Notes under the pieces: generated by a model
What the model saw: only the letters and a program-made list of their open reading frames with translations
Told to the model about the DNA's origin: nothing
Database searches by the model: none
Shown here: in pieces, positions 1 through 7,991 of the stretch
How positions within the stretch are numbered: position 1 is the first letter of the stretch
Layout of the letters: each line of letters begins with the position of its first letter
Source: JBKECP01 sp047974765
GTDB taxonomy: Bacteria > Pseudomonadota > Gammaproteobacteria > Pseudomonadales > Halieaceae
NCBI GenBank assembly: GCA_047974765.1
Contig: JBKECP010000037.1
Location: forward strand, 9,186 to 73,185
Direction: 5' to 3'
DNA: 64,000 nt
Made by a program: the position numbers and the translations under genes

Positions 1-858
1 TACCATGCCACAGCCCATTACTTCCAGCCAACCAGTCTGGCTGCACACGCGACAGCCAGCCCCTTCACAGTTTACGCACTGAATATCCACCTCTGCCGAG
101 GGTTCAGTAAAGGGAAAGTAAGAAGGCCGGAAACGCACAGCCAGTTCTTTCTCAAAAAACACCCGCAGAAATTCCTCGATCAGGCCCTTGAGATCGGCAA
201 AACTGGAATGCTCATCGATTAGCAGGCCTTCTACCTGATGAAACATAGGCGTATGGGTGAGATCAGAGTCACAGCGATAGACCCGCCCTGGACAGATGAT
301 GCGCAGCGGCGGCTTTTCACTCTCCATTACCCTCACCTGTACCGGCGAAGTGTGGGTACGCAGCACAGTCGTCTCATTGACATAGAAGGTGTCGTGCATA
401 GCGCGCGCCGGGTGGTGAGCTGGAATATTGAGAGCCTCAAAATTGTGGTAATCGTCCTCGATTTCCGGCCCTTCAACAACCTCAAAACCAATACCGCCAA
501 AAAAATCCTCAATTCGTTCAATCGTGCGGGTAACAGGGTGAATACCACCCGTGCTCTGGGCTCTGCCCGGCAGGCTGACATCGATGCTCTCAGCCACCAG
601 CTGTCGCTCGACCGCAGCCAGTGTCAGTGCCTGTTTGCGTTCGCCAATCAGCTCCTGCAGCGCCTGTTTGACGACATTGATCTGCGCTCCGGCGACGGGG
701 CGCTCCTCGGCGCTGAGCTTGCCGAGGCTTTTGAGCAGTGCGGTGATCAGACCTTTTTTGCCAAGATAGTCAACACGCAGCTGTTCCAGCGTGTCACCAT
801 CATCGGCCGCCTGGATTTTAGTACGGGCTTCGCTGGCCAGTGTTTCGAGGTTGTCCAT
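1..858 (-). CDS. pheS: phenylalanyl-tRNA synthetase alpha subunit, 3' end cut by window
   Basis: Cytoplasmic class II synthetase subunit that, with PheT, charges tRNA-Phe. Reading the minus strand from an ATG at 858 gives an uninterrupted 286-codon frame that runs off the window; the full-length family is about 330 residues. It begins MDNLETLASEARTK, continues with the alpha-helical tRNA-binding arm, then SLPGR and a GGIHPVT stretch, FFGGIGFEVVEGPEIE, the motif 2 region with the TSPVQVR and CPGRVYR blocks, and FHQVEGLLID, all standard PheS. It lies downstream of rplT in the usual infC-rpmI-rplT-pheS order, separated by a terminator and a palindromic repeat. No strong Shine-Dalgarno is visible before the ATG. 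Confidence 0.96.
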   Translation of the reverse strand, partial: MDNLETLASEARTKIQAADDGDTLEQLRVDYLGKKGLITALLKSLGKLSAEERPVAGAQINVVKQALQELIGERKQALTLAAVERQLVAESIDVSLPGRAQSTGGIHPVTRTIERIEDFFGGIGFEVVEGPEIEDDYHNFEALNIPAHHPARAMHDTFYVNETTVLRTHTSPVQVRVMESEKPPLRIICPGRVYRCDSDLTHTPMFHQVEGLLIDEHSSFADLKGLIEEFLRVFFEKELAVRFRPSYFPFTEPSAEVDIQCVNCEGAGCRVCSQTGWLEVMGCGMV

Positions 859-954
859 TGTTTAGTCTCGACTTTTAATGGTTGCTTATGCTCTGTCTTT
901 CGCTTCGCCGTGTGCGCTGGCTCACGGTGTGTTCCCCGCGCCTGCTGGTCCTGA

Positions 955-1024
955 CTCGTTCCCGTGCTCCCGCGTGGGAATGCATTTCGTGCTGTACGTT
1001 CCCACGCAGGAGCGTGGGAACGAG
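955..1024. repeat. paired inverted palindromic repeat (REPIN-like doublet)
   Basis: Two 28-bp units in inverted orientation (955-982 and 997-1024), each built on CTCGTTCCC...GGGAACG, itself a palindrome around GCTCC/GGAGC. The left unit carries a few substitutions. Short palindromes of this kind are scattered through intergenic regions of many gammaproteobacteria, and two inverted units close together resemble REPIN/BIME elements. It sits between rplT and pheS and does not touch either frame. Confidence 0.75.
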
Positions 1025-1029
1025 TAAAC

Positions 1030-1064
1030 AAAAAAGGGAAAGAGCAGAGCCCTTTCCCTTTTTT
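1030..1064 (-). terminator. intrinsic terminator after rplT
   Basis: A hairpin with GGGAAAG/CTTTCCC arms, flanked by an A-run on one side and a T-run on the other, so it can end transcription in both directions. It lies about 60 bp beyond the rplT stop codon and separates the ribosomal-protein operon from pheS, the position of the attenuator region in related bacteria. Confidence 0.75.
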
Positions 1065-1125
1065 GTTTTCAAGTGCAGCCAGCGATCTGCGTTGTCCTTA
1101 CGGTGGCAACGCAATGGGGGTGGGC

Positions 1126-1482
1126 TTAAGCCAATGAGGCCTTCGCTTGCTCCACAATCGCAGCAAAAGCCGGCTTGTCGTGTACAGCCAGATCCGCCAG
1201 CACACGACGATCCAGACCAATATCCGCCTTTTTCAGACCGGCAATCAGGCGGCTGTAGCTCAAGCCGTTAGCGCGGGATTGGGCGTTGATACGCGTAATC
1301 CACAGTGCGCGGAACTGACGCTTGCGCTGACGACGATCACGGTAGGCATACTGACCCGCCTTGGTAACTGCCTGTTTGGCAACACGAAATACACGGCTGC
1401 GGGCTCCATAGTAGCCCTTGGCCTGCTTCAGAATTTTTTTGTGACGGCGATGAGCCACCACACCACGTTTTACGCGGGGCAT
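1126..1482 (-). CDS. rplT: 50S ribosomal protein L20
   Basis: 118 residues, the standard length. It begins MPRVKRGVVAHRRHKKILKQ and contains GYYGARSRVFRVAKQAV and the RDRRQRKRQFRALWI block typical of L20. L20 binds 23S rRNA early in 50S assembly and in enterics also represses rpmI-rplT translation. It follows rpmI by 43 bp on the same strand and is the last gene before a terminator, so infC-rpmI-rplT look co-transcribed. An AGGAG lies just before the ATG. Confidence 0.99.
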   Translation of the reverse strand: MPRVKRGVVAHRRHKKILKQAKGYYGARSRVFRVAKQAVTKAGQYAYRDRRQRKRQFRALWITRINAQSRANGLSYSRLIAGLKKADIGLDRRVLADLAVHDKPAFAAIVEQAKASLA

Positions 1483-1525
1483 AGTTTTCTCCTGCTTCTG
1501 TAATAACTACTTGTAAATAAGCCGT

Positions 1526-1720
1526 TTAGCGCGCCCGCAGCATGCGGTCGATCAGCACTTTATCGCTTTGGTGGATCATTGAAGTTCCACGCAGCTGACG
1601 CTTACGCTTGGTGGTCATTTTGGTCAGGATATGGCTCTTGTAAGCACTTTTACGCTTGTATCCGCCAGCCGTTTTCTTGAAACGCTTGGCAGCCCCGCTG
1701 TGAATTTTTGCTTTTGGCAT
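1526..1720 (-). CDS. rpmI: 50S ribosomal protein L35
   Basis: 64 residues, the usual size. It starts MPKAKIHSGAAKRFKKTAGGYKR and ends in the conserved HQSDKVLIDRMLR segment. It is a very basic large-subunit protein. It lies between infC (58 bp upstream) and rplT (43 bp downstream), the universal order of this operon. Confidence 0.99.
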   Translation of the reverse strand: MPKAKIHSGAAKRFKKTAGGYKRKSAYKSHILTKMTTKRKRQLRGTSMIHQSDKVLIDRMLRAR

Positions 1721-1778
1721 AATCGAATACTCCGCATTCGTATATTAATAAAACAAAGGACTAAGGCATTCACAGGCC

Positions 1779-2315
1779 CTAGTTCTTCTTCTTGGGGGCG
1801 ATCACCATCGTCAGCTGCCGACCTTCCATTTTCGGGAATTGTTCGACAGAACCCAACTCGGCCAGGTCAGCTTCCACTCGTTTGAGCAGTTCCATGCCGA
1901 TATCCTGGTGGGCCATTTCACGTCCGCGATAACGCAGCGTGACCTTGGCCTTGTCGCCATTTTCGAGGAAACGCACCAGGTTGCGTAGTTTTACCTGGTA
2001 GTCCCCTTCTTCCGTCCCTGGACGAAATTTCATTTCCTTGATCTGTGTTCGCTTTTGTTTTTTCTTCTGCGCTGCCTTTTGTTTTTTGGCCTCGAACACA
2101 TGCTTGCCGTAGTCCATGATCTTGCAGACTGCGGGTTCAGAATCCGCTATCAGCACAAGGTCCATACTGGCTGCTTCCGCAGCTGCCCTGGCTTCACTCA
2201 ATGAAACAATGCCGACCTGCTCACCATCGGCGCCAATCAGACGAACCGGATCTGCTGTGATCTGGTCATTGGTGAGGGCCTTCCTGGAGGCACCTTTGCT
2301 GCTGTCTTTCTTAAT
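1779..2315 (-). CDS. infC: translation initiation factor IF-3 (AUU start)
   Basis: IF-3 binds the 30S subunit, blocks premature 50S joining and proofreads the start codon. The body matches the family throughout: VRLIGADGEQVGIVSL, VCKIMDYGKH, the lysine-rich linker, MKFRPGTEEGDYQVKLRNLVRFLENGDKAKVTLRYRGREMAHQDIGMELL and a C-terminal MVIAPKKK. No ATG gives a plausible N terminus. The frame opens at an ATT (2315-2313) seven bases after a GGAG, overlapping the thrS TAA by three bases and giving 178 residues. The rare AUU start is the known basis of infC autoregulation in Escherichia coli. An upstream ATG at 2378 would add residues encoded inside thrS and is unlikely. Confidence 0.97.
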   Translation of the reverse strand: MKKDSSKGASRKALTNDQITADPVRLIGADGEQVGIVSLSEARAAAEAASMDLVLIADSEPAVCKIMDYGKHVFEAKKQKAAQKKKQKRTQIKEMKFRPGTEEGDYQVKLRNLVRFLENGDKAKVTLRYRGREMAHQDIGMELLKRVEADLAELGSVEQFPKMEGRQLTMVIAPKKKN

Positions 2316-4251
2316 GCTGATTCTCCACTTCCATTGCAATACGACCGTATCGCGCCACATCATCTGCAAGGAGGGCACTCAAGGCCTCAAGGTCCATCGA
2401 CCCCATATCCTCACCGCGACGAGCCCGCACGGCCACTGTCTGTGTTTCCACTTCTTTATCCCCTACCACGAGGAGGTAGGGAACCTTCTGAATTGTGTGC
2501 TCGCGGATTTTAAAGCCGATTTTTTCGTTTCTCAAGTCCGAAATCACCCGAAAGCCCTTGTTCTGCAAGGATTCTTCTACCTTTTGGGCATATTCGGACT
2601 GTTTATCGGTAATATTCAACACTACCGCCTGCTGTGGCGCCAACCAGGTGGGAAAAACTCCTTCGTAATGTTCAATCAAAATACCAATAAAACGTTCAAA
2701 GGAACCCAGAATAGCCCGGTGCAACATCACAGGTATCTGGCGGGAGCCATCTTCAGCCACATATTGGGCGTCGAGACGGCCCGGCATGGAAAAATCCACC
2801 TGAATAGTGCCCAACTGCCAGACACGACCAATGCAGTCCTGCAGGGAAAATTCTATCTTGGGTCCATAGAAAGCACCTTCGCCAGGCAATTCCTGCCAAG
2901 GTAATTCGTGGGCGTCGAGGGCGTCGGCAAGGGCTTTTTCAGCCCGATCCCAATCCTCATCAGTACCCACTCGCTGTGGCGGACGGGTCGACAGGCGGTA
3001 GATCACATCGCTGAAGCCGAAATCCTCATAGACACCGTGCAGGAAATCTATAAAGGAAGACACTTCCGGCTGAACCTGCTCTTCCGTACAGAAAATATGA
3101 GCGTCATCCTGAGTAAAGCCGCGCACCCGCATAATGCCATGCAGGGAACCGGAGGGCTCATTGCGATGGCAGGAACCAAACTCAGCCAGCCGCAGCGGCA
3201 GATCCCGGTAGGATTTTAAGCCCTGATTGAAGACCTGCACATGGCAGGGGCAGTTCATCGGCTTAACCGCAAATTCACGCTCATCGGTGTGCAGCATGAA
3301 CATATCATCGCCAAATTTATCGGCGTGACCGGATTTTTCCCACAGAGACAGATCGACCAGCTGGGGTGTCCTGATTTCCCGATAACCCTGTTCCCGCTGG
3401 GCCTTGCGCATGTACTGCTCAATCACCTGATAAAGGGTCCAGCCAGCCGGATGCCAAAACACCATACCCGGTGCTTCTTCCTGGGTATGGAAGAGGTTTA
3501 GTTTTTTGCCAATTTTGCGATGATCGCGTTTTTCCGCCTCCTGCAGGAATTGCAGGTGGGCTTTCAATGCTTTTTTATCAGCAAAAGCAACACCGTAGAT
3601 CCGTTGCAGCATCTTGTTATTCTGATCGGCACGCCAGTAGGCACCTGATACCCGCATCAGCTTAAAATGCTGACAGTGGCGCATATTGGGCACATGAGGC
3701 CCGCGGCACATGTCAATATATTCTTCGTGGTGATAGAGTCCGGGCTGATCGTCACGGGCAATATCCCGCTCCAGGATTTCCATTTTGTAGAGTTCACCGC
3801 GCCCCTTGAAAACCGCGTACGCCTCATCCCAGCTGACGTTCTTTTTAATTACGCTGTATTCGTTAGCTGCCAGCTCGTGCATTCGCTGTTCAAGCGTTTC
3901 AAGGTCAGTCTCGGTCAGATGGTGGTCAAGATCAATATCGTAATAAAAACCGTTCTCGATAGTCGGACCGATAGCCATTTTGGCATTGGGCCAGAGCTGC
4001 TTGACGGCGTGGCCGATCAGGTGGGCACAGCTATGTCGAATGATTTCCAGACCATCTTCATCTTTAGCGGTGAAAATACTCAGTTCGGCATCTTCTTTGA
4101 TTAAATCACCCGCATCACGGCGCTCACCATTAACCCGACCGCCGAGGGTTGCCTTAGCCAGGCCTGGACCAATGTCTTCAGCTACCTGCAAAATAGTAAC
4201 TGCCTGTTCAAAACAGCGTTGCGAACCATCGGGCAGAGTAATAACAGGCAT
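2311..4251 (-). CDS. thrS: threonyl-tRNA synthetase
   Basis: 646 residues. The ATG at 4251 gives MPVITLPDGSQR, as in E. coli ThrS, and is preceded by AAGGA with a six-base gap; an upstream in-frame ATG at 4284 is less likely. Domains in order: N-terminal TGS (about 1-62), editing domain with the HSCAHLIGHAVKQLWP zinc-type motif (about 70-240), class II catalytic core (about 245-535) with motif 2 RNEPSGSLHG, and an anticodon-binding domain ending IREHTIQKVPYLLVVGDKE. The zinc-ligand region reads MNCPCH instead of the common MNCPGH, adding a second cysteine. First gene of the thrS-infC-rpmI-rplT block. Confidence 0.98.
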   Translation of the reverse strand: MPVITLPDGSQRCFEQAVTILQVAEDIGPGLAKATLGGRVNGERRDAGDLIKEDAELSIFTAKDEDGLEIIRHSCAHLIGHAVKQLWPNAKMAIGPTIENGFYYDIDLDHHLTETDLETLEQRMHELAANEYSVIKKNVSWDEAYAVFKGRGELYKMEILERDIARDDQPGLYHHEEYIDMCRGPHVPNMRHCQHFKLMRVSGAYWRADQNNKMLQRIYGVAFADKKALKAHLQFLQEAEKRDHRKIGKKLNLFHTQEEAPGMVFWHPAGWTLYQVIEQYMRKAQREQGYREIRTPQLVDLSLWEKSGHADKFGDDMFMLHTDEREFAVKPMNCPCHVQVFNQGLKSYRDLPLRLAEFGSCHRNEPSGSLHGIMRVRGFTQDDAHIFCTEEQVQPEVSSFIDFLHGVYEDFGFSDVIYRLSTRPPQRVGTDEDWDRAEKALADALDAHELPWQELPGEGAFYGPKIEFSLQDCIGRVWQLGTIQVDFSMPGRLDAQYVAEDGSRQIPVMLHRAILGSFERFIGILIEHYEGVFPTWLAPQQAVVLNITDKQSEYAQKVEESLQNKGFRVISDLRNEKIGFKIREHTIQKVPYLLVVGDKEVETQTVAVRARRGEDMGSMDLEALSALLADDVARYGRIAMEVENQH

Positions 4252-4439
4252 GCGCTTTCCTTTGTCAGTGGTGACCCCTACCAAAGGTCACATGAGTCAG
4301 CTTGAATTTGCAGACTAAAAACAGGTATGAAATAAATGTTGGGTACAACCACTCCCACGACACCAGCCACAGAAGCGGCGCGCACTATAACACACCATGC
4401 ATATTGCGCCACCCCTGCCAATCCAATTGCAAATACCTC

Positions 4440-4523
4440 TCAGGAACTTTCCAGCAGTTGCTTCTTCCAGGTATTGGCCTGGGTGGAATGCACCCCAAAT
4501 TCCCGAGCAATCTCGCTGGTCAT
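4440..4523 (-). pseudogene. IS3-family OrfA helix-turn-helix remnant
   Basis: Only 27 codons remain, from an ATG at 4523 to a TGA at 4440. The peptide TSEIAREFGVHSTQANTWKK followed by QLLESS matches the N-terminal helix-turn-helix of IS3/IS911 OrfA proteins (consensus like ELAxEFGVHPxQIxxWKKQLLE). No OrfB or terminal inverted repeats are recognisable, so this is a scar of an old insertion between thrS and the sortase operon. The rest of the 4252-4560 gap shows nothing else clear. Confidence 0.7.
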
Positions 4524-4560
4524 ATGACGCCACAACGAACAACCCACGCATTTACAGTTC

Positions 4561-4971
4561 TCAACGCAGATAGCTGGCAGCAAAGCCCGGCCGCACTGAA
4601 AAACTGTGCTGCTCCCGGAAGGCGGTCAGCAGCTGCAATTGGCCGAGTAAACGGGCAGTCAGTGTTGGCAATGCCTGCACCGGCACCTGGTATTCGAGAT
4701 GCTCTTCATAAGCTACGGTTTCCAGGCTGAAGGGCCTCATTGCCGCCAGTGGCAGCAACAGGCGTAGAACATAGGCAGCGCCAAACTCGGGCAAAATAGA
4801 CATACGCGCTACCATCTCTGCATAGCGCTGACGCTGTTTGAGGTAGCAGTAACTATCATCACTACGCGAAGCCACCAACTGGCGCCAATCACTGTTTTGC
4901 ACCTGCTCCAGCTGATTTGGCGACAACGCTATATATAAAGGAAGAACACTGTTGTGCTCGCTGGTACTCAT
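4561..4971 (-). CDS. uncharacterised 136-residue protein of the sortase operon
   Basis: I do not recognise this family. The protein has no signal peptide or membrane segment. It has a leucine/alanine-rich middle (EFGAAYVLRLLLPLAAMRPFSLE) and several tyrosines. Its ATG overlaps the sortase stop codon in an ATGA, so it is translationally coupled to the sortase and is probably the third gene of the operon. The context suggests a cytoplasmic accessory of the sortase system, but nothing in the sequence shows a function. Confidence 0.75.
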   Translation of the reverse strand: MSTSEHNSVLPLYIALSPNQLEQVQNSDWRQLVASRSDDSYCYLKQRQRYAEMVARMSILPEFGAAYVLRLLLPLAAMRPFSLETVAYEEHLEYQVPVQALPTLTARLLGQLQLLTAFREQHSFSVRPGFAASYLR

Positions 4972-5633
4972 AGCTGCATCTCCCGATAAGCAGGCTGAAA
5001 ACCGTAAAAGGAGGCTCCGGCCAACTGCTGTTGTGATTTAAGCGGCGATTGCGGCCGGGCATAAACGATATAGCGCAGCGGCCCACCAGCACGCATGGCG
5101 TTAAATGGATAGCAGGTCACCAGCTCCAGTTTTGACGGCCCGGTCAGAGCCGGGGCCAAAACCGGCTGGCGGGTATCAAGCACTTGTGTATAGTCCACAC
5201 GGTAATTCAAACTGCGGCCATCAGGCAGATCCAGGCGCATTAACATTGCCGGTTGCAGCTGCTGTAAAAAACGAAAGTGTGTATCTCTATGGCCGCCAAT
5301 AACCACCGTGCCCTCATCACCGGGTATAGCGCCAGCTTCATCCAGACCCGGTCCAAAGGCCAGCACATTGCCACTGGCACCAGCCAGTACAAATTGATCA
5401 ATTCCCAGCTCGGGCACATGCAGGCGGGCGACCGGCCAGGTATCGGCCCAGGGCCAGGGCTTGTGTGCCTGCCCGCCGTTGGCCAGCGAAGCGTGCCAGG
5501 CCCGCTCCATCAGAATGGGGGCAAGGGCTGCCTTGGCATAAATCAGGGCCGAAGCACCCAGCTGCTGCACAGCGATAATGAGTAACAACAGCAGGGCAAA
5601 CGGACGGATACGCTCAAACAGAGGTAGCAACAT
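4968..5633 (-). CDS. class GN (marine proteobacterial) sortase
   Basis: 221-residue membrane-anchored transpeptidase that cleaves a C-terminal sorting signal. An N-terminal membrane anchor (about 10-36) is followed by the sortase barrel. Visible catalytic residues: His115 in IGGHRDTHF, Cys174 in LVTCYPF and Arg187 in PLRYIVYA. The first 20 bases overlap the end of the substrate gene, and the stop overlaps the next gene. Together with the VIT/VWA substrate and a divergent two-component pair, this fits the proteobacterial dedicated sortase system, in which one sortase serves one substrate. Confidence 0.93.
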   Translation of the reverse strand: MLLPLFERIRPFALLLLLIIAVQQLGASALIYAKAALAPILMERAWHASLANGGQAHKPWPWADTWPVARLHVPELGIDQFVLAGASGNVLAFGPGLDEAGAIPGDEGTVVIGGHRDTHFRFLQQLQPAMLMRLDLPDGRSLNYRVDYTQVLDTRQPVLAPALTGPSKLELVTCYPFNAMRAGGPLRYIVYARPQSPLKSQQQLAGASFYGFQPAYREMQL

Positions 5634-7800
5634 GATCCTGCTCCGGACGACGCATAACGTGAAACAACAGGGCTACAAAGAGGGCAAAACAGCCGAAGAA
5701 GGCTTTGGCTAATCCAGTGGTTGCGCCATTGGGATAGGCATAAGACTGATGGCTTTGCCCCTGAGGCCGGGTATTGGGTACCGGGCTACTGAGTAAAACA
5801 TCATTCTTCGGCTCACGGGAAACAGCCTCATCAACAGCGACAAAACTGGTGTAAGGGCTGAGCAGTTGATGCGGCAGAGCCACTTTTAGCACCTCACTGC
5901 GAACCTCATCCTCAGACAAACTGTGATTGCGTTCACCCAGCAGGCTGGTAATTTTGCGGCGCGCCCACAGACTGGCCACCCCCCGCTGAGGATAATCAGC
6001 CGGAGCAATGGTGACATTCTGGGTCCAGGTTTGCCCCGCCAGTTCACCACTGACCTCGATCACCCCTGCCGGCGGCAACTGACCAAAATGCAACGCCTGA
6101 ACCAGGGGTTCACCGCGATAGAGATCGGGGATGCGACGCGGCCAGGCCTCCACATTCTGCGGCCAGCGGGTGACAATATCTGCCGCCAGCGGACTGGAAA
6201 TACGCTCAAACAACCTGACCATTCGTGTATTGACCTCATCAAGACGGGCAATTTGCACACTGCTACCACGACCCACTTCAGCAGCGCGCTGCATAAACCA
6301 CTGGTTGGGTGCCGAGCCGATACCAACGGTAAACAGACGACTCTCACCCAGATTTTTTTCGATAGCCCGGAATAAAGCCTCTTCGTTACTCACCGCGCCA
6401 TCAGTAATAAAAATCACCTGTCGCAAGCGTTTTACACCATCCTCTGGAACATCTGCTCGCAGAGCGAGCTCCAGTGCAGCCATCATCTCTGTACCACCAC
6501 TGGCATTGAGGCTATCTACAAAGCGGTGGGCACGGGCAAGGTTATCGCTATTTGCCGGTAAAAATTTCCAGAACAGCGCCTGCGTGACCGAATTAAAGGC
6601 AATCACATTAAAGGTATCTTGTGGGCGCAGCTGATCCAGCGCCAGCGACAAGCCCTGACGGGCCTGCTCAATGGATACCCCCCCCATGGAACCGGAGGTA
6701 TCGATCACAAACACAATCTCCCGGGGCAATACTTCAGCCTCAGTTGCCAGACTCGGCGGCAACACCATCAACAGACCGTAGTACTCACCGTCCACCTTCT
6801 CACTGAAAAAAGCAGCACGGGGAGCCGAACCACTGACCGGCTGCCAGTGCAATACCAGGTCACGATTCATCTCTGCAACTTTATGGGCCAGTGTCATGTG
6901 GTAAGCCTCTCCTTTACGTTTGAGTACAGTTTCGTGATAAAGCGCTTCCACTTTGGCCAGTGGCATACCGGCATTGAGCGTCAGCTCAAAACGCAGGGGA
7001 TTTAGTGGCGCGTTATCATTGCCCGCCCGGGAATGGAGAAAAGGCGAAACGGCATTGGCATCAGGCACTTGATCTGTTGGCAGCGCCCAACCAAGGCTGG
7101 CATCAACAGCCAGAGGTTGCTGTAACTGCACATTAACCGGAATCTCTTGGTCGCCACCTGCACTGCCTTGCTGGTTTGCCAACAGTATCTGGCCCGGTAT
7201 ATAACGTGGTGTCATGGTAGTGGGAATGGTCAGGGTGAACTCGCCATCGCGGTAATGGGCCTGTTGAATATATTCCAGTCGTACCGTTACATTTTCACCC
7301 GGGCCAATATTGGCAATGCGGTTAGTGAACATATTGGGGCGCTGTTGCGCCACCAGAGAAGCTTTTTTGCCCTCTGCTTTTGCCTGCTCGTAAACCCTGG
7401 CTGCCTCTTCCCGTTCACGAATACGACCAACAATCACCCGCTCACCCACCTGCATTTCCAGATGGCGCACTGCTGCATCACTGGGTAGTGGAAAACTGTA
7501 CACTCCTTCACGCCACTCACCCGTGTTATTTTCAAAGCGCTGCTCAATGCTAACCACGGCCACCATGCCGGTAATTTCAATATCCAGATCGGTCGACTGA
7601 GTAACTGCCAGCTCATGGTGGCTGCCGGTACTATCAAACCACTGCATTTCTCCACTACCGATTCCCTCACTTTGCTGGCCAATGGCGTGCCCCGCCAATA
7701 TGGAAAAACACAGCAACATCATGTGTCTGAGTACATTTAAAACTGGCCAGTTTCCTGAATGTCCGCCGTACTTTACGTTATATTTTCTGGTGTTGATCAT
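5614..7800 (-). CDS. sortase substrate, VIT and VWA domain surface protein
   Basis: About 728 residues. Signal peptide or N-terminal membrane segment (LRHMMLLCFSILAGHAIGQQ), a VIT domain with the SFPLPSDAAVRHLEMQVGERVIVGRI block, then a von Willebrand A domain with an intact MIDAS (FVIDTSGSMGG) and FITDGAVSNEE. The C terminus has a PNGATTG motif, a hydrophobic stretch and an RR-containing tail, the layout of a sorting signal. The gene overlaps the sortase gene, so it is very probably that enzyme's dedicated substrate. The start is ATG 7800 or the GTG six bases earlier, which a GGGAG precedes at good spacing. The leader can fold over this ribosome-binding region. Confidence 0.92.
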   Translation of the reverse strand: MINTRKYNVKYGGHSGNWPVLNVLRHMMLLCFSILAGHAIGQQSEGIGSGEMQWFDSTGSHHELAVTQSTDLDIEITGMVAVVSIEQRFENNTGEWREGVYSFPLPSDAAVRHLEMQVGERVIVGRIREREEAARVYEQAKAEGKKASLVAQQRPNMFTNRIANIGPGENVTVRLEYIQQAHYRDGEFTLTIPTTMTPRYIPGQILLANQQGSAGGDQEIPVNVQLQQPLAVDASLGWALPTDQVPDANAVSPFLHSRAGNDNAPLNPLRFELTLNAGMPLAKVEALYHETVLKRKGEAYHMTLAHKVAEMNRDLVLHWQPVSGSAPRAAFFSEKVDGEYYGLLMVLPPSLATEAEVLPREIVFVIDTSGSMGGVSIEQARQGLSLALDQLRPQDTFNVIAFNSVTQALFWKFLPANSDNLARAHRFVDSLNASGGTEMMAALELALRADVPEDGVKRLRQVIFITDGAVSNEEALFRAIEKNLGESRLFTVGIGSAPNQWFMQRAAEVGRGSSVQIARLDEVNTRMVRLFERISSPLAADIVTRWPQNVEAWPRRIPDLYRGEPLVQALHFGQLPPAGVIEVSGELAGQTWTQNVTIAPADYPQRGVASLWARRKITSLLGERNHSLSEDEVRSEVLKVALPHQLLSPYTSFVAVDEAVSREPKNDVLLSSPVPNTRPQGQSHQSYAYPNGATTGLAKAFFGCFALFVALLFHVMRRPEQDHVATSV

Positions 7801-7815
7801 TTTCACAAACCCTGT

Positions 7816-7869
7816 CTCCCTGTTGGTGTTGTTCTTATTTAAAGCCAGCAATCTGGCAACAACAGGGAG
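7816..7869 (-). promoter_or_regulatory. leader hairpin that can hide the ribosome-binding site of the sortase substrate
   Basis: On the minus strand the arms at 7869-7857 and 7828-7816 are complementary over 12 of 13 bases, with a small CCAG/CTGG hairpin nested inside. The distal arm ends in GGGAG, the candidate Shine-Dalgarno for the GTG/ATG start at 7806/7800. The fold would therefore block translation unless opened. Alternatively the inverted repeat is a DNA operator in this divergent promoter region. Confidence 0.45.
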
Positions 7870-7991
7870 CAATTCAGGCAGGCAAATGATCAATTGTGGC
7901 GAAATATGGCAACGGCTTGAGATGACAGGCGCTTTCTGAAACCATGGTCGTCATCAGATAACCACGCCTGCATTCACCAGAAGATCAGTAC

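Noticed and set aside
238..954. 238-codon plus-strand frame over pheS
   Set aside because: It is the antisense of pheS, which is clearly coded on the minus strand.
4315..4551. 78-codon minus-strand frame upstream of thrS
   Set aside because: It is in a different frame from the OrfA remnant, is cysteine-rich without motif, and looks random.
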